A stretch of 53,675 nt of DNA from Planctomycetota bacterium. GTDB taxonomy: Bacteria; Planctomycetota; Planctomycetia; Gemmatales; Gemmataceae. The translations under genes were made by a program, and so were the position numbers. The first letter of the stretch is position 1. Each line of letters begins with the position of its first letter. The stretch is from contig JAKOSN010000065.1 in the NCBI GenBank assembly GCA_029777335.1, forward strand, positions 1 through 53,675, given 5' to 3'. The notes beneath the pieces are model-generated. The model did no database searches, was not told where the DNA came from, and was given only the letters and a program-made list of their open reading frames with translations. Below are positions 9,701 through 17,289 of this stretch, piece by piece.

Positions 9701-9885
9701 GCCGCGAGTTGTGGCGGAGTAATGGGACCAGTGCGGGGACGGTGATGGTCGAGGATGTGCGCCCCGGAAAGGATTCGTCTGCCTGGGCTGGGTGGGATTT
9801 GCGGATGCTCCAACTGGGAGGGTATGTGTACTTCCCCGCCAACGACGGAGCCCACGGGCTGGAACTCTGGAAAACCACGGTGTAA
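6793..9885 (+). CDS. Large ELWxxDGT-repeat surface or exported protein
   Basis: About 1,030 residues built almost wholly of a repeating unit of about 50-70 residues. Each unit has a hydrophobic strand (xLYFVADDGxHG), the motif ELWxSDGTxxGT, and then xLVKDIxPG. I count about 18 copies of the ELW motif by eye; the last is cut short at ELWKTTV, which ends the protein. This is the TIGR04534-type ELWxxDGT repeat, expected to form beta-propeller-like blades. The N-terminus carries MEVLEDRLVLSATL, a planctomycete motif of the LEPR-xLL kind found at the start of many large exported proteins. The start at 6793 has GGAGGA upstream. Some repeats are interrupted by proline/glycine/aspartate-rich linkers (around 8850-8960). 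Function is unknown; adhesion or surface-layer roles are inference. Confidence 0.9.
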   Translation: MFHGWWSQWTRGLPALPQPPRGRSKLAMEVLEDRLVLSATLVQDLNLTTSSSFSPLTGVGATATLDNFTYFGINDGTSANALWRTDGTLQGTTRVKAIGSTAVASLSISNLTRVGDRLFFTVDDGIHGTELWTSDGTDAGTNLVRDIATGMAPPVWGVPAQPLSSNPSDLTALGDKLYFVADDGEHGRELWVSDGTADGTHLVIDLDPTTNGDTPGDGPGHLTVFQDQLYFFASDGVHGTELWTSDGSSEGTHLVKDINPGAGSSGGTFTPPSGTWLASAFDMLVVGDRLYFAADDGTHGTELWRTDGTEDGTVLVKDINPGVTASPVDGSDVPSSSAPAYLTRLGASLYFVTMNGESGYELWKSDGTEDGTTLVKDLGNGNSSPRALITAGNKLFFLASTGPDGSEALWQSGGTPGSTRKVVDLNTFPPDGLDPTNPLLVMGNNVFFAASTTATGRELWMSDGTQAGTRLVKDIRRGKAGSGVQFLGVNGNQLLFAANDGKHGLELWKSVNGRTGDTRLVDDINTNTRDAVPAQLLAFKNQILFVADDGIRGAELWMTNGKPGGMRLVRDINTGFESSYPEGVIPASSNIRNLTKLGAYVYFVADDGVHGEELWRTDGTTSGTRMVKDINPGSAGSAITSLTVLGRNLYFVADDGIHGRELWITDGTSRGTRMVEDINYKPPLPNLSDHPGDSGNPGIMGGPADPGTGDPGPPPSDPPTTQASDPQELTVFRGRIYFSADDGLRGRELWVSDGTTLGTRLVADINPGISLDQAPDGLGDPYLPDSSNPSHLTVVGKTLFFAADDGVNGVELWKSDGTERGTVLVRNIARGSQGDPTGSFPDQLTAVGNTLYFTASDNRNGLGLWKSDGTSAGTVLVRSFAPSNDLFYGQIASLTNVNGRLYFTASTSQSGLELWVSDGHWSNTKLVKDIFPGTTVVPYLPDPVPNSSAPSNLMAVGNQVYFYAEDANHGRELWRSNGTSAGTVMVEDVRPGKDSSAWAGWDLRMLQLGGYVYFPANDGAHGLELWKTTV

Positions 9886-9912
9886 TCCGCCTGCATCGTG
9901 CGTTGGAAATCG

Positions 9913-9951
9913 TGCCATCTCTTCCCCTGTTCGTGGGGAGAAGAGATGGCA
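9913..9951. terminator. Bidirectional hairpin between convergent genes
   Basis: TGCCATCTCTTCCCC (9913-9927) pairs with GGGG (9935-9938) and AAGAGATGGCA (9941-9951), with a two-base AG bulge and a 7-base loop. It lies between the ELWxxDGT gene (stop at 9885) and the convergent membrane-protein gene whose stop is at 9956, so it can serve both. Confidence 0.75.
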
Positions 9952-9955
9952 TCTT

Positions 9956-11455
9956 TCATTTCCGGGCCGGCACAAAGACGATCCCCACGCTATCCTCGTG
10001 GAGACAAACAAAGCGAGAATCAAGCCGGAGTAGCGACGCCAGCGCGGATTCAGAATCGAGAATCACCACCCCGGCACGAGCGAGATCGGGATCGTCTGCC
10101 CATCCCTTCAGACCACGGTAGGTGTTGTAGAACCGAGCCAGTCGCTCCTCGCCCTGGAGATTGGTGCGCCCGTCGACGGCAACGGGGAGTTCGGGCAACT
10201 CCCAGATCAGATACCCGCCCCAGTTAAAGTGATTGTAGAGGGGACCGTGGATTTCCCCACGTGCCAGGCCTTTCTTCACGATCTGACACGCTTCCCAGGG
10301 GTAGACCGTGTGCGATTGTTCCTCCAGACGGGCCTGCGAAAGCTGTTGCCATTGCCAGAGGCCCGCGACCACTACGAGGATTCCAAACCCGCCGACCATT
10401 GATTCCCCAGAAGTGAATGCTTCTGGTTCGGGCAACGCCGACTTTTCCAATCCCCAGCGTGGTAACACCACCAGGGCTGTGAGGAGAACCAACCAGAGAT
10501 CTCGCCGCGCGCGAAAACAAAGGATCACAGAAAAGATCATCCACAGGATCTCGAAAGTGGACAATTTCCCCTTTTGACCCATGCGAAACACAATGATGAG
10601 CGTTGTGCCAAGCACCAACCAGTCCCAGAGACGCCGGAAGGTCATTGCCATCAATTCATTGACAATTTGAAACGGCAGCGGTTGCGTGGCGTACTCCAGG
10701 ATCACCCCGTAAAGTCGGAGGTGATAGGGAGTGACCAGCGTCGCCAGGGTACAACCGAGCGTGAGAGCCAGAAGTTGATACCAATCCCGGGAGGCAAAGG
10801 TATCCGCATGCCCCGTGCTTGGAATGCGCAGAACCCGATCAAAGATCGGCGCCACGCAGGCGAGCCCCAGCAGGAGCAGTCCGTAGATAAATTGGATGTG
10901 CCAGTTGGCCCAGACCACGAAGAGCAAGGGTAACAACCAGGCGCTCCACCCCGCGCGCCCTTCGCGGAAATCCAGCACCACGAGCATGGTTAGCGTGGTT
11001 CCAAGAATCGTCCCCAGCCAGGGGCGTTCTCGAAACAGCCCGATCATCGTCAGCGTGATCAGGGCCATCATCAACACCACAACCAGGGTACGCGGTTCGC
11101 GGCGCCGAGCAAGGAGAAAGAAGGTAGCCAGCACGGTAAGTGCCAGCCCCAGTCTGAGCAACACGATGCCTGGAAGTCCAAACCATTGATACAACTGATA
11201 GGCGGTGATCTCAAAGAGCCAGCTGTAAGCGATCCAGTTTTTCTCTTCCCCACCCTGTGAAAAGGGATCATGGCTCATCGGCCAGCCGTGGTTGACGATC
11301 CACTCCCCGGTGCGCAGATGCCACCAGATGTCCTCATCGAGGAAGGGTCGTACGGTGGCCAGCACCGGGATGGAGGCAATTCCAACCAGTAACAGCACCC
11401 GGACCATCGGGGACGAAGCGGCTCTGGGAGTGCTTGGGATCAGTACGGGATCCAT
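9956..11455 (-). CDS. Polytopic membrane protein, GT-C glycosyltransferase-like
   Basis: About 499 residues with roughly ten or more hydrophobic segments. Just after the first transmembrane helix it has FLDEDIWWHLRTGEWI, an acidic/tryptophan motif in the first exoplasmic loop that resembles the acidic loop motif of GT-C lipid-linked-sugar transferases. A soluble C-terminal domain of about 130 residues follows (GGYLIWELPELPVAVDGRTNL). Its start at 11455 lies inside the last 16 bases of the upstream membrane-protein gene, so the two are probably translationally coupled. A longer frame upstream is rejected because it has no start with hydrophobic continuity. The GT-C call is by motif analogy only; a polymerase or oligosaccharide transferase is also possible. 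Confidence 0.75.
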   Translation of the reverse strand: MDPVLIPSTPRAASSPMVRVLLLVGIASIPVLATVRPFLDEDIWWHLRTGEWIVNHGWPMSHDPFSQGGEEKNWIAYSWLFEITAYQLYQWFGLPGIVLLRLGLALTVLATFFLLARRREPRTLVVVLMMALITLTMIGLFRERPWLGTILGTTLTMLVVLDFREGRAGWSAWLLPLLFVVWANWHIQFIYGLLLLGLACVAPIFDRVLRIPSTGHADTFASRDWYQLLALTLGCTLATLVTPYHLRLYGVILEYATQPLPFQIVNELMAMTFRRLWDWLVLGTTLIIVFRMGQKGKLSTFEILWMIFSVILCFRARRDLWLVLLTALVVLPRWGLEKSALPEPEAFTSGESMVGGFGILVVVAGLWQWQQLSQARLEEQSHTVYPWEACQIVKKGLARGEIHGPLYNHFNWGGYLIWELPELPVAVDGRTNLQGEERLARFYNTYRGLKGWADDPDLARAGVVILDSESALASLLRLDSRFVCLHEDSVGIVFVPARK

Positions 11456-12939
11456 CCTTGGGACTCCATCACGCGGTAAATCCAGGGGTGTCGCCACGGG
11501 TTCCAGGTGTGGTAACTCATTGAGCCGACCGAAACCGCGAGCATGAGAAAGAGCAAGAGGCGACCTGCTCGGTGTGTCGCAAGCCGATCGACCACGGGGA
11601 GCATCGCCAGGAGCCAGAGCGGAGTCAGCCACATCAACCAGCGAGGGCCCGAGGTCCAACCCCCGTAGTTATCACTCTTCACCAGATAAAAGCCAATCAC
11701 CACCCCACTTACCACCAGGGCCAACGGAAAGAGATAATACGTCGAGGGGAGTTCTCCCCAGGAAGGGGTATGCCCCTCGCCCGGCTCGCGTTTTTTCGCC
11801 AGCAATCTCCAGGTCCCGAAGAAAAACCCCACGAACGACAGGAGGAAGATCGGTGTGAGAGAGAAGAGTCCGTGATGCCCCAGCAGCACATGGAAGGCGT
11901 AGTGCCAGCGCGTCTCACGGAGCCCGGCCCAGTCGATCCCACGCTTGGAAGGATCTGGCACCCAGTGACTCCCCGGATAGCGATACCACTCCGAGCCAAA
12001 CTCGGCATAGACAGGGCGCCACTGCCCAACCGCCAGGTAGTTGGTCCAGAAAAACGCACCAATCGGAATAAGCAAGCCTGGAAGGAAAAAACACAACATC
12101 TGGCGCGGCTCACGCCACAACAGGTACACTCCAACTACCCCGGCAAAGGCAGCTGCGGGCAATTCGTTACAGATTGTGAATCCAGACAGAAGTCCGACGA
12201 GGAGCGATTTCCACCACTGCAATGGCTTCTCTTCCGTTGTGGCCAGCAGCCAGAGCACGGCAAGGACACAGACGGTGGCGACCGTATGGTTGTTCAGCGA
12301 GATCAGAAAAGGGGTCATCAACGTGCCGAAACACGCTGCCGTCATTACATAGAGCCGGCCAAAATCAGTCGCTCCAAACCGTTCCAGTAACTCGGCCAGG
12401 AGGAGCAAATAAAACAACCATCCAAGTCCATTGATCGTGAAGACAATAAAACGCACCACCAGAAAGGGATCGTCTTCCAGAGTCCAACCAAAGAGGTGCT
12501 TGAGCACCCAGTATTCGCCGGCGACCAGGATGGTCAAGAGCGGGGGCTTGGTCGAATAAAATTCGTTGGTTCCTGGTTTCATCACCTTATCGACAGTCTG
12601 CCATCCATCCTCAAAAACGGGCCCCACGTCTCCATATTTGTTGGTCGGTGAAATGGCAGAAGGATCGCGATGACCGACGACAAAAGTCCCCTGATCCACA
12701 AGGGTGCGAACGGTTACCCACCGGGAGCGGTCGTTGGAGCTGAAGGTCGCCATGGGACGAGGGCGATTGTCCGGCCATTTGCGACCCGGTGCCTCGGGGG
12801 CGTTGTTGTCGCGATACATGTCCGGTTCCACGACCAACTGGGCGGAACCAATGCGCCCCCAGGCCATGGCCACCGCGACGGTGATTAGAAGCCCGTGCAC
12901 CAGGCGGCGCAACTGCGCTCGTTCAGGGGAGTCATTCAT
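11440..12939 (-). CDS. Polytopic membrane protein, possible glycosyltransferase
   Basis: About 499 residues. One N-terminal transmembrane helix (LLITVAVAMAWGRI) is followed by a soluble stretch of about 100 residues rich in Asp, Asn and Trp, with the segment EFYSTKPPLLTILVAGEYW. This resembles the first exoplasmic loop and conserved K-P-P motif of PMT/ArnT-like membrane glycosyltransferases. At least eight further hydrophobic helices follow. It sits between the GT2 glycosyltransferase gene (52 bases upstream) and the second membrane-protein gene, whose start it overlaps. It likely moves a sugar from a lipid-linked donor at the outer face of the inner membrane. The exact family is not certain. 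Confidence 0.75.
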   Translation of the reverse strand: MNDSPERAQLRRLVHGLLITVAVAMAWGRIGSAQLVVEPDMYRDNNAPEAPGRKWPDNRPRPMATFSSNDRSRWVTVRTLVDQGTFVVGHRDPSAISPTNKYGDVGPVFEDGWQTVDKVMKPGTNEFYSTKPPLLTILVAGEYWVLKHLFGWTLEDDPFLVVRFIVFTINGLGWLFYLLLLAELLERFGATDFGRLYVMTAACFGTLMTPFLISLNNHTVATVCVLAVLWLLATTEEKPLQWWKSLLVGLLSGFTICNELPAAAFAGVVGVYLLWREPRQMLCFFLPGLLIPIGAFFWTNYLAVGQWRPVYAEFGSEWYRYPGSHWVPDPSKRGIDWAGLRETRWHYAFHVLLGHHGLFSLTPIFLLSFVGFFFGTWRLLAKKREPGEGHTPSWGELPSTYYLFPLALVVSGVVIGFYLVKSDNYGGWTSGPRWLMWLTPLWLLAMLPVVDRLATHRAGRLLLFLMLAVSVGSMSYHTWNPWRHPWIYRVMESQGWIPY

Positions 12940-12991
12940 GGAGCCGTCTCTTCTTCAGCGAGAAGGAACCGTCTGTTGCCAGGAAGGCGCG

Positions 12992-14011
12992 TTAGGACCT
13001 TTTGTTGGACCCTGGAGGAGTCGTTTCGGCAATGCTGAAACTGTGCTCGTCCTTTCCCTGATATGCCGTGATCAACTCGGCGAGAAAGCCGATCGACATG
13101 AACTGCCCCCCCATCAACAAGGCCGCCACGGCATAGATCAGGAGAGGGCGTCGGTGCAAGGGGGGGAAGGAATCGGGATGGAGGTAGTTGATCAGCCAGG
13201 TGATCCCCAGATAGATCATGCCAAGCAGACCCAGGGAAAAGGAGCCCAGCCCAACGGCGCCAAGCATGTGCTGGGGGCGCTGGCCGAACCCGGTCAAAAA
13301 TTTTACCGTTAGCAGATCGAGAAACCCCTTGATAAACCGACGCACTCCATACTTGGAGTGGCCAAACTTGCGCTCGCGATGGTTGATCACGAGTTCGCCC
13401 ACCCGATATCCACGCGCCGCCGCCAGCACCGGGATGAAGCGATGGAGTTCTCCGTAGAGGCGGATCTCTCGAAAGATCTCTGCCCGATAGCATTTCATAC
13501 CGCAATTGTGATCGTGCAGATGGACCCCCGTCAGGCTGCTCACCATCCGATTGAAGACCCAGCTCGGCCAGACCTTGTGCCAGGGGTCAAGACGCCGTTG
13601 TTTCCAGCCGCTCACCACGTCGAGGGTGCCACTCCCCGGGGAGCCAATCCCTGGTTTGCCGTCCGTGGGTGTGCCACGTGCCAGCGCTTCCAGGAAACGT
13701 GGGATCTCCGCTGGATCGTCTTGCAGATCGGCGTCCAGGGTCATGATCACCTCGCCCCGCGCCGCACCAAAGCCAGCCGCAAGCGCTGCCGCCTTGCCAA
13801 AGTTGCGCCGGAAGCGGATTCCCTGTACGTTGGAGTGATGCCGACTCAGCTCACCGATCACTTCCCACGAACGATCGCGGCTGCCGTCGTCCACGAAAAA
13901 CAGTTCCAGGTCCATTCCAAGTCGGGGTGCAATGGCAACGATTTCCTGATGGAGCACCGCGAGGCTTTCTTCCTCGTTGTACACAGGGATAACGATGGAG
14001 AGCATCGGCAT
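12992..14011 (-). CDS. Family 2 glycosyltransferase, membrane-anchored polyprenyl-phosphate type
   Basis: About 339 residues. It begins MPMLSIVIPVYNEEESLAVL, the classic GT2 N-terminus. The nucleotide-sugar motif VDDGSRDRS is near residue 40 and the metal-binding DADLQDDP near residue 93, followed by HNCGMKCYRAE and the YRVGELVINHRERKFGHSKY block typical of DPM1/GtrB/ArnC enzymes. Two C-terminal transmembrane helices follow (MLGAVGLGSFSLGLLGMIYL and LLIYAVAALLMGGQFMSIGF). It probably makes a polyprenyl-phosphate-linked sugar on the cytoplasmic face, the donor for the downstream membrane transferases. The ATG at 14005 is an alternative start; neither has a strong Shine-Dalgarno. The gene starts 19 bases after the stop of the upstream flippase-like gene. 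Confidence 0.9.
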   Translation of the reverse strand: MPMLSIVIPVYNEEESLAVLHQEIVAIAPRLGMDLELFFVDDGSRDRSWEVIGELSRHHSNVQGIRFRRNFGKAAALAAGFGAARGEVIMTLDADLQDDPAEIPRFLEALARGTPTDGKPGIGSPGSGTLDVVSGWKQRRLDPWHKVWPSWVFNRMVSSLTGVHLHDHNCGMKCYRAEIFREIRLYGELHRFIPVLAAARGYRVGELVINHRERKFGHSKYGVRRFIKGFLDLLTVKFLTGFGQRPQHMLGAVGLGSFSLGLLGMIYLGITWLINYLHPDSFPPLHRRPLLIYAVAALLMGGQFMSIGFLAELITAYQGKDEHSFSIAETTPPGSNKRS

Positions 14012-14030
14012 GATTGGTGTGGGGTGAGCG

Positions 14031-15032
14031 TCAAGTTGGAGGAAGAGGTTCCTGAATGGCCGGGGCCCCCGCGTGCGGCGGCAGCCAGTAGACCAGGCTG
14101 GCAATCAGTGCTTCGGCGAGCGTCCAGAGTAAACGTAACAGGAGGACCACAACCACCGCACGAGCGCCCAGTTGCGGAGCCAGGAATCCCTGCAACAGAA
14201 ATTCACGCACTCCCAGTCCGCCCGGGGTTGAAGCGATGAATCCAGCGACATACGAGATCGCGATGAATGAGGTGCTTTGCAACCAGGACTGCACCGTCCA
14301 CGACTCTCGTTCTGGCGTGAGGGAGTGGAGAATCGCTTCCAGGCTGGCACCAAGGAAGAACCAGCAGCAGGCGAGCAAAGCAAGACCCGCGAAAAGGGTG
14401 CGGTGGCGCAATCGCGGGAGAAACGCCGTTTCTCCTTTCAGGAAGCGGCGGGCCACCCGCTGGACCAGAACATTGAACACACCCGGCAGGATGGGCACCA
14501 CGGCAAGAACCAGCAGCCCCAGGACGTGCCATAACTTTGCGGGGCCCTCGGCGGTGTGGGTGCTGAAGAGTATGGCCGCGACCAGCGAACCGGCTGCCAT
14601 CATCGTCAGGGTTTCATAGGTGGCGGTCAGGGCGGCAATGCCCGGACGAATCCCGGCCTCGGCGGCAAAAGTGGTTCGCAGCAGGAGCGCCACACCTTTG
14701 CCGGGGGCATATTTCCCGAGCTGGCTGATGAAGTACGCACGCACCCCGCCCAGAAGGGAGATCCGCTCCTCGAGGGCTTTGAGCAACCCCATCCAGAAGA
14801 GACAACAAAAACACAACCCACCCAGGTAGAGTGCGGCGCAGAGAATCAGGTCGCCCGGTCGTGCCGCACAGGTTTGGTCCCAGAGAATCTCGGCCGCCGA
14901 GCGCGTGCGATCTGTTTTCTGCAATTCCTCGTTTTGCACAATGCGCAGAAACTGCCAGCCCACTCCCCCGAGAAGAAGGAGAAGGAGCACCGCCTTGATC
15001 CAGGGCCACCATTTTTTCAGTGTCTCACGCAT
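14031..15032 (-). CDS. LPG synthase transmembrane-region/AglD-like membrane protein
   Basis: About 333 residues with seven or eight transmembrane helices and the segment YFISQLGKYAPGKGVALLLR, the hallmark of the lysylphosphatidylglycerol synthase transmembrane region (UPF0104/AglD family). A later block STPGGLGVREFLLQGFL is also typical. The soluble aminoacyl-transferase domain of MprF is absent, so it resembles MprF-flippase-like or AglD-like proteins. It is the first gene of a four-gene minus-strand operon with a GT2 enzyme and two polytopic transferase-like proteins. A role in moving or using a lipid-linked sugar is inferred from this context. Confidence 0.87.
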   Translation of the reverse strand: MRETLKKWWPWIKAVLLLLLLGGVGWQFLRIVQNEELQKTDRTRSAAEILWDQTCAARPGDLILCAALYLGGLCFCCLFWMGLLKALEERISLLGGVRAYFISQLGKYAPGKGVALLLRTTFAAEAGIRPGIAALTATYETLTMMAAGSLVAAILFSTHTAEGPAKLWHVLGLLVLAVVPILPGVFNVLVQRVARRFLKGETAFLPRLRHRTLFAGLALLACCWFFLGASLEAILHSLTPERESWTVQSWLQSTSFIAISYVAGFIASTPGGLGVREFLLQGFLAPQLGARAVVVVLLLRLLWTLAEALIASLVYWLPPHAGAPAIQEPLPPT

Positions 15033-15178
15033 GGTCCGGCCATTCTAGAAGAGTTTGCATTCGCTGTCTGTATCCAATGGTCCACCAAGCTCCTCAATCC
15101 GCCCATTGCATGTGCTCGCGCCGTCTGATAGCTTGACAGCACCTTCACGGCTTGGGATTCAGGGCGAAAGGGAACCGC

Positions 15179-15853
15179 ATGCGTTACGCCATCACCTGCC
15201 TTGTTCTGCTGCTAGGATCCACGCTCCGCGCAGACGATTATCGCGATCTCTTTAATGGGAAAAATCTCGACGGCTGGGTGGTCGAGGGCCCCCGGGAGTT
15301 CAAGGATGGCGACACCGTCAAACCCATCTGGGTGGTGCGTGAGGGAATGCTCGCCTGCCAGGTGAAAAAGGGAAGTTTCGGATTTCTCCGCTATGAGCGT
15401 CAGGAGTTTAGCGACTTCGCCTTGCACGTGGAGTATCGCCTGGCTCCGAAGGGGAACAGCGGCGTGGGGATCCGCACGGTTGCCTACGATCCCAAACGCT
15501 CGACCGCTACGCGCCCATCCTATGCCGCCTACGAGGTGCAGATCATGGATGATGCGGAGCGCAAGGTGGATGTGCACAGCACCGGATCGCTCTACCGTTA
15601 TGTGGCTCCAAAGCTCAATGCGGTGAAGCCGGCGCCCGAGTGGAATATCATGGACATCGAGTGCGTGGGACCGCACATCAAGGTTCGCCTCAATTTCAGG
15701 GAAATTCTCGACGTCGATCAGTCGAAGGTCGAAGCGATCAAGAAAAAGCCGTTGAAGGGATACATTTGCGTGCAGAATCACGGGAGTCCGATTGAGTTTC
15801 GGAGTATCCGTGTCCGCGAGATCAGGAAAGGGGATTCGTCCTCCTCGAAGTAA
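15179..15853 (+). CDS. Exported DUF1080 (3-keto-disaccharide hydrolase-like) protein
   Basis: About 224 residues. A signal peptide (MRYAITCLVLLLGSTLRA) precedes a jelly-roll domain beginning DDYRDLFNGKNLDGWVVEG, the standard DUF1080 opening. GNSGVGIRT and YEVQIMDDAER blocks follow and the chain ends with GSPIEFRSIRVREI. Relatives are lectin-like or glycoside-hydrolase-like and very abundant in planctomycetes. Some members act on 3-keto sugars. The start is set by the signal peptide; the ribosome binding site is weak. The S1-domain gene starts 35 bases downstream, so the two may be cotranscribed, although their functions are not obviously related. Confidence 0.9.
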   Translation: MRYAITCLVLLLGSTLRADDYRDLFNGKNLDGWVVEGPREFKDGDTVKPIWVVREGMLACQVKKGSFGFLRYERQEFSDFALHVEYRLAPKGNSGVGIRTVAYDPKRSTATRPSYAAYEVQIMDDAERKVDVHSTGSLYRYVAPKLNAVKPAPEWNIMDIECVGPHIKVRLNFREILDVDQSKVEAIKKKPLKGYICVQNHGSPIEFRSIRVREIRKGDSSSSK

Positions 15854-15888
15854 TGAGAGCCGGGACGGTTCAGAAACAGGAAGCGATC

Positions 15889-17205
15889 ATGTCTGATACA
15901 GAAAAACCCGCCCTCCCCCCCAGGGAATCGACGCCACCCACCAACCAGGGGACGGTACCGTCCCTGGATGCCGACCAGAAGTACGGAGGACGGCGCGGGG
16001 CACGAGCTGCCGATGATGAAATTGAACGCATGCTCGCCGAGGCGATGGGCGGCATGACCGAGGCCGAGATGTTCGGTGCGCCGGCGCGCCCGCAGAAGAA
16101 GATTCCGGGGGGAACACCTGGAACGCCACAGCGGAAAAAAGGAAAGATCATCAGCATTCATGGCAAGGATGTTTTTGTGGAAGTCCCCGGCGGACGTAGC
16201 CAGGGCGTTCTTCCCGTTCAGCAGTTCACCGATGCCCCGCCCAGGGTTGGCGACGAGGTAGAATTTACCATCGAAGGCGCCGAGGACGGCTTGCTTCTGC
16301 TGTCGCGCAAGGGTGCTGCGATGCAGGCCGATTGGTCCAGCGTCGCGGAAGGAATGATTGTCGAGGCGCGCGTCACCGAAACCAACAAGGGGGGGGTGGC
16401 GGTCGAGGTCAACGGCATTCGCGGATTCATGCCGATCAGCCAGCTCGATATCTATCGCGTGGAGAACGCCGAGCAGTTCGTTAATCAACGTCTCCGCTGC
16501 ATCGTTACCGAGGTCAACGTCGAGGACCGGAACCTCGTGGTCAGTCGACGCGCGCTTCTGGAAAAAGAGCGCGAAGAAACGCGGGAGCAGACCTGGAATG
16601 CTCTGGCCGAGGGGCAGGTCCGCGAGGGGATTGTTCGCTCCATCAAGGACTTTGGCGCCTTTGTGGATCTGGGAGGGGTCGATGGCCTGCTGCACATTGG
16701 CGAGATGAGCTGGAATCGGGTGGACAAGCCCGAGCAGATCGTGCAACTGGGGCAAAAGGTTCGGGTGATGATCCTCAAGATCGATCACGAACGGCGCAAG
16801 CTAAGCCTCGGTCTGAAGCAACTCAGCGCCAGCCCCTGGGATAACCTGGCCGAGCGCTACCCCGTGGGGAGCGTGGTGAACGGCAAGGTCAGTCGCCTGG
16901 CGGACTTTGGTGCGTTTGTGGAACTGGAACCAGCGATCGAGGGGCTGATCCATATCTCGGAACTGGCACCGCAGCGGGTATATCGAGTTCGCGATGTGGT
17001 TCAGGTGGGTCAGGAGGTTCAGGTTCTGGTGCTGAGCATCGATCCGGCTCAGCGACGTATCTCCCTATCGCTGAAGGGGGCAGCAGCAAAGGCGCAACCG
17101 GCGCCGACTCCGGAACCGGAAGAGGAAGAGGTGGAAGAAGCACCGAAGAAACCGCCTCGTCCCCGAACCACTCCGCTGCGCGGCGGGCTGGGAGAGCGCA
17201 AATAA
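15889..17205 (+). CDS. Four-S1-domain RNA-binding protein (ribosomal protein S1-like)
   Basis: About 438 residues. A charged, proline-rich N-terminus (1-80) is followed by four S1/OB folds at about 82-141, 153-222, 240-310 and 325-397. The last two are the most canonical (GIVRSIKDFGAFVDLGGVDG, then LLHIGEMSWNRV; GKVSRLADFGAFVEL, then EGLIHISELA). The C-terminus is glutamate- then proline/arginine-rich. It is shorter than six-domain E. coli S1 but in the range of S1-like proteins of other phyla. It may act in mRNA recruitment to the ribosome or as an RNA-binding accessory factor. AGGAAG sits ahead of the ATG. The gene converges with rho, separated by a strong hairpin. Confidence 0.88.
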   Translation: MSDTEKPALPPRESTPPTNQGTVPSLDADQKYGGRRGARAADDEIERMLAEAMGGMTEAEMFGAPARPQKKIPGGTPGTPQRKKGKIISIHGKDVFVEVPGGRSQGVLPVQQFTDAPPRVGDEVEFTIEGAEDGLLLLSRKGAAMQADWSSVAEGMIVEARVTETNKGGVAVEVNGIRGFMPISQLDIYRVENAEQFVNQRLRCIVTEVNVEDRNLVVSRRALLEKEREETREQTWNALAEGQVREGIVRSIKDFGAFVDLGGVDGLLHIGEMSWNRVDKPEQIVQLGQKVRVMILKIDHERRKLSLGLKQLSASPWDNLAERYPVGSVVNGKVSRLADFGAFVELEPAIEGLIHISELAPQRVYRVRDVVQVGQEVQVLVLSIDPAQRRISLSLKGAAAKAQPAPTPEPEEEEVEEAPKKPPRPRTTPLRGGLGERK

Positions 17206-17219
17206 TCGGCTCCGCAAGC

Positions 17220-17273
17220 GCACTCCGCAGAGGCGTCTCTCGATCTGGGTAAAGAGAGGTCTCTGCGGAGTGC
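17220..17273. terminator. Strong bidirectional hairpin between the S1 gene and rho
   Basis: Perfect 13-base inverted repeat GCACTCCGCAGAG (17220-17232) and CTCTGCGGAGTGC (17261-17273). Inner TCTCT/AGAGA pairing extends the stem. It fills the 84-base gap between the convergent S1-domain and rho genes. The T-run is short on both sides. Confidence 0.75.
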
Positions 17274-17289
17274 TGGAACCAGGCACCAT

